Below are positions 17,294 through 20,324 of a stretch of DNA of 20,324 nt, in pieces. The stretch is from Timburyella sp030842085 (GTDB lineage: Bacteria; Bacillota; Clostridia; Oscillospirales; Acutalibacteraceae), in the NCBI GenBank assembly GCA_030842085.1, contig JAUUSE010000032.1, positions 1-20,324 of the forward strand, written 5' to 3'. The notes under the pieces are model-generated. The model was not told the DNA's origin. It did not search any database and saw only the letters and a program-made list of their open reading frames with translations. The position numbers and the translations under genes are program-made. Each line of letters starts with the position of its first letter. Positions within the stretch are counted from its first letter, which is position 1.

Positions 17294-17875
17294 AATACAT
17301 CTTCCTTTCTTTCGGGTCAGCATGCTTTCCCGTCAGCAAATTTTTTATATTAACTCGGCAAAAGCCGGTATTTATTAAAACAGCCGGCGCTCATTTGCTC
17401 TAACAGCTGATTTATAGCTGCTTTCGCTTATTCGCCCTGTATTCCGCTCCGATTGCTATAATGTTATATTCAAATGCAGTGTTTGTATAGCATTATACTC
17501 AAATATTTCCATCTTTCTGCGGCAAAAAAGCAGCGGCTTTCTCAGTTCCATTTTTATAAATATATTTCAGATAAATCCGGCTGTTTATATCTATGTAAAG
17601 GCAGTACCCAAGCGCGGCCTACAAAGATAAAGAAAGCCTATGGACGGCACAGCGCAAAAAACGTTAAATGCATTTTGCCCGTATCGCTTAGCGTGACGAA
17701 TGTAAAATTTGCTGCGTTATGCTCTGCGGCCGGTAAAGGTACGATAACGGCTTAAATACAGCTATCCATCTATTAGTTGTTTCACGCTTGCTTTCATCAC
17801 TGTCCTAAGCTAAATCTTTTCGCAGTATCTCCGCCAGCACAGCCGATGCGTTTACTAAGCAGATTTCAAATAGAT
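17294..17875. other. Long non-coding gap between hydE and hydG
   Basis: No frame longer than about 90 codons occurs and none shows family motifs or a ribosome binding site. A GCCGG/CCGGC stem (17364-17368 with 17384-17388), followed on the minus strand by TTTT, lies about 70 nt before hydG and might attenuate transcription. The block at 17803-17836 resembles 15467-15497 in the other hyd gap. Confidence 0.6.
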
Positions 17876-18943
17876 TTAGCTCCCGTGCTGATTATTAAGC
17901 CGTGGGCTATCGCCGCGCGCCGTTACGGTGTAAAATCCGTATGGTTTAAGGCTGTCGTCAAGCTGAGCGCGGCACTCCGCCGCCTCTGCGCCGGAATATA
18001 TTTTGTTGTCATATAAAGTGTAAAACGCACGGACGTTTTGAGGGGAAAGATTAGGCATTACAACATTTGCGCCGTGCAGTATCCCATTAATCCGTCCGTC
18101 TCTGTCGGCGGTGCCCAGCGCCGTCGTCGCCGGCAGCAGCGCCTCCGGCAGCAGCAGCCTTATAATCGAGAGCAAAAACACCGTTTTATCTGCACTGCCT
18201 TGCTGCATTTGCCCAAACGGAGTGTCTCTGTGCGGTATAAACGGACCTATTCCCACCATATCCGGCTGCAATCTCTTTATAAACCGCAAATCCTTTACAA
18301 TATCTTCGTCCGTCTGATAAGGCGAGCCAACCATAAATCCGCATCCAATCTGATATCCTATCTGCTTAAGATTTTGCAGGCACTCCATGCGGTTTTCAAA
18401 CGACATATCATCTGGGTGCAGCCGCTTATAATGGCCGGCATTGGCTGTTTCATGCCGCAGCAGATATCTGTCGGCGCCGGCGTCATAAAGTCTTTTATAG
18501 CTGTTAAAGCTGCGCTCCCCTACCGACAGCGTAACGGCACAGTCAGGGTAATTTTCCTTTATAGCCGATACTATATCACACAGCCTGTCGTCGGTAAAAT
18601 ATGCATCTTCACCGCCTTGGAGCACAAAGGTGCGAAATCCCGCCGAATATCCCGATGTACAGCAGGAAAGTATCTGCTCCTTGCTGAGGCGGTAGCGTAC
18701 TGCCTTATTATTGCCGCGGCGTATTCCGCAGTAATAGCAGTTGTTTTTGCATATGTTTGTAAATTCAATAAGTCCCCGAATATACACCGCTTTGCCGAAA
18801 ATTCTGTCAGTCTCATCTCGCGCAGCCGTCTTAAGCTGTAAATCTGATTTAACGCTTCGGTTTTTAAGCAGATAAAGCATATCCTCATCTTCAAGATTAT
18901 GCTCTGCGGCAAGTCGGCTTATAAGTTTATCTTTATACATCAT
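17876..18943 (-). CDS. hydE: [FeFe]-hydrogenase H-cluster radical SAM maturase HydE
   Basis: A 355-residue radical SAM enzyme of the BioB/PylB-like group that acts with HydG in assembling the bridging dithiomethylamine-containing 2Fe subcluster. The motif CKNNCYYC (C65, C69, C72) sits in the characteristic YIRGLIEFTNICKNNCYYCGIRRGN block. LQGGEDAYFTD, TLSVGER, YLLRHETAN-x4-YKRLHPDDMSFENR, GFMVGSPYQT and IGPFIPHRDTPF are all present and typical of HydE. Its ATG overlaps the TGA of the TM1266-family gene by four bases (ATGA, 18940-18943) with no strong ribosome binding site of its own, so translation is probably coupled. A second ATG follows immediately and is an equally possible start. Confidence 0.97.
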   Translation of the reverse strand: MMYKDKLISRLAAEHNLEDEDMLYLLKNRSVKSDLQLKTAARDETDRIFGKAVYIRGLIEFTNICKNNCYYCGIRRGNNKAVRYRLSKEQILSCCTSGYSAGFRTFVLQGGEDAYFTDDRLCDIVSAIKENYPDCAVTLSVGERSFNSYKRLYDAGADRYLLRHETANAGHYKRLHPDDMSFENRMECLQNLKQIGYQIGCGFMVGSPYQTDEDIVKDLRFIKRLQPDMVGIGPFIPHRDTPFGQMQQGSADKTVFLLSIIRLLLPEALLPATTALGTADRDGRINGILHGANVVMPNLSPQNVRAFYTLYDNKIYSGAEAAECRAQLDDSLKPYGFYTVTARGDSPRLNNQHGS

Positions 18944-19191
18944 ATTCTGCTGTCGGCATATACCGTCTTTGAAAACACTCCGTCCAGCCTGCCGATTTTG
19001 CCGGAAAGAGCTGACGTTTTCTCCTGCGGAGCATCGACGGCAACGCTTATTATATTAACGCCTCTTTTATGGTACGGCAGCCCCATGCGGCCTATTATAT
19101 AGTCGCGATAATCATGCAGCAGAGTATTAAGGCTGTCCACTGAATCAGCGTTAGTTACTATAATGCTTATCAGTGCTATTCTTGTATCCAT
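18940..19191 (-). CDS. TM1266-family iron-only hydrogenase system regulator
   Basis: An 83-residue protein of the TM1266 family, which is repeatedly linked to [FeFe]-hydrogenase maturation genes and has an ACT/NikR-C-like ferredoxin-type fold. Its exact role is not established. Recognisable blocks are DTRIALISIIVTNADSVD (2-19), LNTLLHDYRDYIIGRMGLPY (21-40), RGVNIISVAVDAP (43-55), and SALSGKIGRLDGVFSKTVYA at the end. No DNA-binding domain is present, so it may act as a ligand sensor or through a partner. Start chosen at ATG 19191 with a strong AGGAGG eight bases before; the frame open to 19263 has no such site. It is the first gene of the hyd unit and overlaps hydE by 4 nt. Confidence 0.93.
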   Translation of the reverse strand: MDTRIALISIIVTNADSVDSLNTLLHDYRDYIIGRMGLPYHKRGVNIISVAVDAPQEKTSALSGKIGRLDGVFSKTVYADSRI

Positions 19192-19435
19192 AATCCAACC
19201 TCCTAAAACATTTTTATCAGCATATGTAAATTCTTCCATCATCAGTCCGGTCGATAAAATCATATATAATGAAACTTTCTGCCACCGATACGCTAATCAA
19301 TTACTATCAGTTCGGCTCTGGCAGATTTTTACGTGCGTTTCACAATTTTAAGGTGTTATTGCCGGCTTGCCTTATGCCGTTGATTTTTTCTTCTCCAAAT
19401 TGCAGTTGAGTTTTTATATCAATTAAGCAGGCAAA
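19192..19435. other. Leader / promoter region of the hyd unit
   Basis: The stretch upstream of the TM1266-family gene and downstream of the terminator at 19436-19466 must hold the hyd promoter if the terminator works. A TATGAT -10-like hexamer is visible on the minus strand near 19260-19265 but without a convincing -35. No riboswitch was recognised. Confidence 0.4.
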
Positions 19436-19466
19436 ATAAAAAAATCCGCGCCAAAAGGTGCGGATT
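19436..19466 (-). terminator. Intrinsic terminator, minus strand
   Basis: AATCCGC (19443-19449 region) pairs with GCGGATT (19460-19466), with inner CC/GG pairs around a TTTT loop. On the minus strand TTTTTTTATTTT follows. It stops leftward transcripts before the hyd genes. Confidence 0.8.
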
Positions 19467-19548
19467 AAAAACAACTAATTTTTTATATACCGCAGCTTTC
19501 GCCTCAAAAAAACATTTCAGCGTCAGGAGCATATTGAACTACAATATG
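19436..19548 (-). ncRNA. Candidate short transcript between tRNA cluster and hyd genes
   Basis: On the minus strand a promoter (TTGAAT, 17 nt, TAAAAT; 19577-19549) is followed at once by the palindrome CATATTG-N5-CAATATG and, about 75 nt on, by a strong terminator. The product would be roughly 105 nt. It contains no convincing ORF: the 37-codon frame from ATG 19532 runs through the terminator. It could be a small RNA or an attenuated leader of the hyd unit. It matches no family I recognise. Confidence 0.35.
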
Positions 19549-19855
19549 ATTTTACCACTATCTTCGTCATAATTCAACAATCATATTCTGCCGTGTATTA
19601 ATTCTGCAAATCTATCCCGTAAAAACATCGAAGATGTAAAAACACCACCTTATCAAATATATCTCAAGCGCTATATATTAATAATGTTTATTCTCAATAT
19701 CTTCTCAAAAATTTATTTACTACCAAAACACTTTCTGACGTAGCGAAGATAGAAAAGAGCTCAAACGCCACTATGCGTCCAGGTTCAGTCTGGTGTCAAA
19801 GTGATAGAAAAGATGCATATCCCTAACGCGGACATCAAACGAAAGCAAAACAAAA
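19468..19855. other. Non-coding region downstream of the tRNA cluster
   Basis: Besides the promoter-like pair at 19549-19577, this holds a direct repeat GATAGAAAAG (19748-19757 and 19803-19812) and two small neighbouring hairpins, ACGC-N6-GCGT and CCAG-N7-CTGG, at about 19765-19793. No gene was seen in any frame. Confidence 0.5.
19549..19577 (-). promoter_or_regulatory. Sigma-A-type promoter with adjacent palindrome
   Basis: TTGAAT (19577-19572), a 17-nt spacer and TAAAAT (19554-19549) on the minus strand. The palindrome at 19530-19548 begins right after the -10 and overlaps the predicted start, a position suited to a repressor site. Confidence 0.5.
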
Positions 19856-19885
19856 AGCCCTGAACGCGAATTGCGCGTCAGGGCT
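19845..19885 (-). terminator. Intrinsic terminator of the tRNA cluster
   Basis: AGCCCTGA (19856-19863) pairs with TCAGGGCT (19878-19885), with additional inner CGC/GCG pairing. On the minus strand TTTTTGTTTTG follows. It lies six bases beyond the 3' end of tRNA-Cys. Confidence 0.9.
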
Positions 19886-19891
19886 CTCGGC

Positions 19892-19966
<75 letters not shown>

Positions 19967-19975
19967 TTATCATTA

Positions 19976-20017
19976 AGGACGCTTAAGATAAAGCACTAAG
20001 CTTATTTTAAGCGTCCT
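19976..20017. repeat. Long perfect hairpin between tRNA-Gly and tRNA-Cys
   Basis: Arms 19976-19991 and 20002-20017 form a 16-bp stem (11 bp AGGACGCTTAA/TTAAGCGTCCT, one G-T position, then ATAA/TTAT) with a 10-base loop. No T run follows on the minus strand, so it is not a standard terminator. It may be an RNA-processing stem within the tRNA precursor. Confidence 0.75.
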
Positions 20018-20024
20018 CAAATTT

Positions 20025-20100
20025 TGGAGCGGATTACGAGGCTCGAACTCGCTACCTCCACCTTGGCAAGGTGGCGCTCTACCAGATGAGCTAAATCCGC
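20025..20100 (-). tRNA. tRNA-Gly(GCC)
   Basis: A 76-nt cloverleaf on the minus strand: acceptor GCGGATT/AATCCGC, D stem GCTC/GAGC, anticodon stem CCACC/GGTGG with loop TTGCCAA (anticodon GCC), T loop TTCGAGC, encoded CCA. It lies six bases from tRNA-Phe. Confidence 0.97.
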
Positions 20101-20106
20101 ATTTCT

Positions 20107-20182
20107 TGGTGCCTCCGGCCGGAATCGAACCAGCGACACGTGGATTTTCAGTCCACTGCTCTACCGACTGAGCTACAGAGGC
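20107..20182 (-). tRNA. tRNA-Phe(GAA)
   Basis: A 76-nt cloverleaf on the minus strand: acceptor GCCTCTG/CGGAGGC, D stem GCTC/GAGC, anticodon stem GTGGA/TCCAC with loop CTGAAAA (anticodon GAA), T stem GCTGG/CCGGC, discriminator A and encoded CCA. Confidence 0.97.
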
Positions 20183-20187
20183 AATTA

Positions 20188-20264
20188 TGGCGACCTGGAT
20201 GGGGCTCGAACCCACGACCTCTAGCGTGACAGGCTAGCGTTCTAACCAACTGAACTACCAGGCC
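20188..20264 (-). tRNA. tRNA-Asp(GTC)
   Basis: A 77-nt cloverleaf on the minus strand: acceptor GGCCTGG/CCAGGTC, D stem GTTC/GAAC, anticodon stem CTAGC/GCTAG with loop CTGTCAC (anticodon GTC), T stem GTGGG/CCCAT, discriminator G and encoded CCA. Confidence 0.97.
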
Positions 20265-20270
20265 ATTCTT

Positions 20271-20324
20271 TGGTGGGAACAACAGGGCTCGAACCTGTGA
20301 CCCTCTGCTTGTAAGGCAGATGCT
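20271..20324 (-). tRNA. tRNA-Val(TAC), 5' part outside window
   Basis: The 3' 54 nt of a tRNA on the minus strand: anticodon stem TCTGC/GCAGA with loop CTTACAA (anticodon TAC), T arm ACAGG-TTCGAGC-CCTGT, acceptor 3' side TGTTCCC, discriminator A and encoded CCA. The acceptor 5' side and D arm lie beyond the right edge. Confidence 0.95.

Noticed and set aside
19437..19532. 37-codon frame starting MLLTLKCFF in the putative short transcript
   Set aside because: It lacks a ribosome binding site and reads through the terminator hairpin.
19973..20215. 80-codon minus-strand frame
   Set aside because: It runs through three tRNA genes and a hairpin.

Overview
The window looks like a chromosomal segment of a low-to-mid GC, strictly anaerobic, fermentative Clostridia-type Firmicute (Oscillospirales-like is my guess). 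The reasons are a Gram-positive Cna-B surface protein, lipobox lipoproteins, AGGAGG-type ribosome binding sites, Clostridia-style XRE regulators, a complete [FeFe]-hydrogenase maturation set (TM1266-family regulator, hydE, hydG, hydF) and CCA-encoding tRNA genes. No phage, plasmid, intact IS or CRISPR signature is visible. Almost all genes are on the minus strand; the exceptions are a small XRE regulator and one lipoprotein.

Layout from left to right. (1) 1-5227, minus: a very large secreted protein with about eight Cna-B-like repeats. It runs off the left edge and is interrupted near its N-terminus by a one-base shift at a run of six G. (2) 5228-6380: AT-rich non-coding DNA with an inverted repeat, a chain of hairpins ending in a terminator (possible structured RNA) and twin palindromes just upstream of an XRE gene (6381-6596, plus). 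(3) 6611-11755: after a bidirectional terminator, a tandem array of four paralogous lipoproteins of about 390 residues resembling DUF4855-type TIM-barrel proteins, plus the decayed tail of a fifth copy between copies 3 and 4. (4) 12219-12968, plus: a Ser/Pro-linker lipoprotein with a DUF4854-like C-terminal domain, then a bidirectional terminator. (5) 13276-13767, minus: a membrane-attached XRE regulator with a good promoter. (6) 14065-19191, minus: the hydrogenase maturation cluster, in transcription order TM1266-family regulator, hydE (4-nt overlap), a 582-nt gap, hydG (TTG start), a 616-nt gap, hydF. (7) 19436-19855: a possible short transcript with promoter and terminator. (8) 19856-20324, minus: a tRNA cluster, Val(partial)-Asp-Phe-Gly-Cys, with a long hairpin between Gly and Cys and a terminator after Cys.

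Functionally, HydE, HydG and HydF build the 2Fe subcluster of [FeFe]-hydrogenase, used to dispose of electrons as H2; the hydrogenase itself lies elsewhere. The left half is a cell-envelope region: one giant putative adhesin and five lipoproteins. The least explained parts are the expanding and decaying DUF4855-like array, the structured non-coding stretch at 6044-6229, the long hyd gaps, and the hairpin inside the tRNA cluster.
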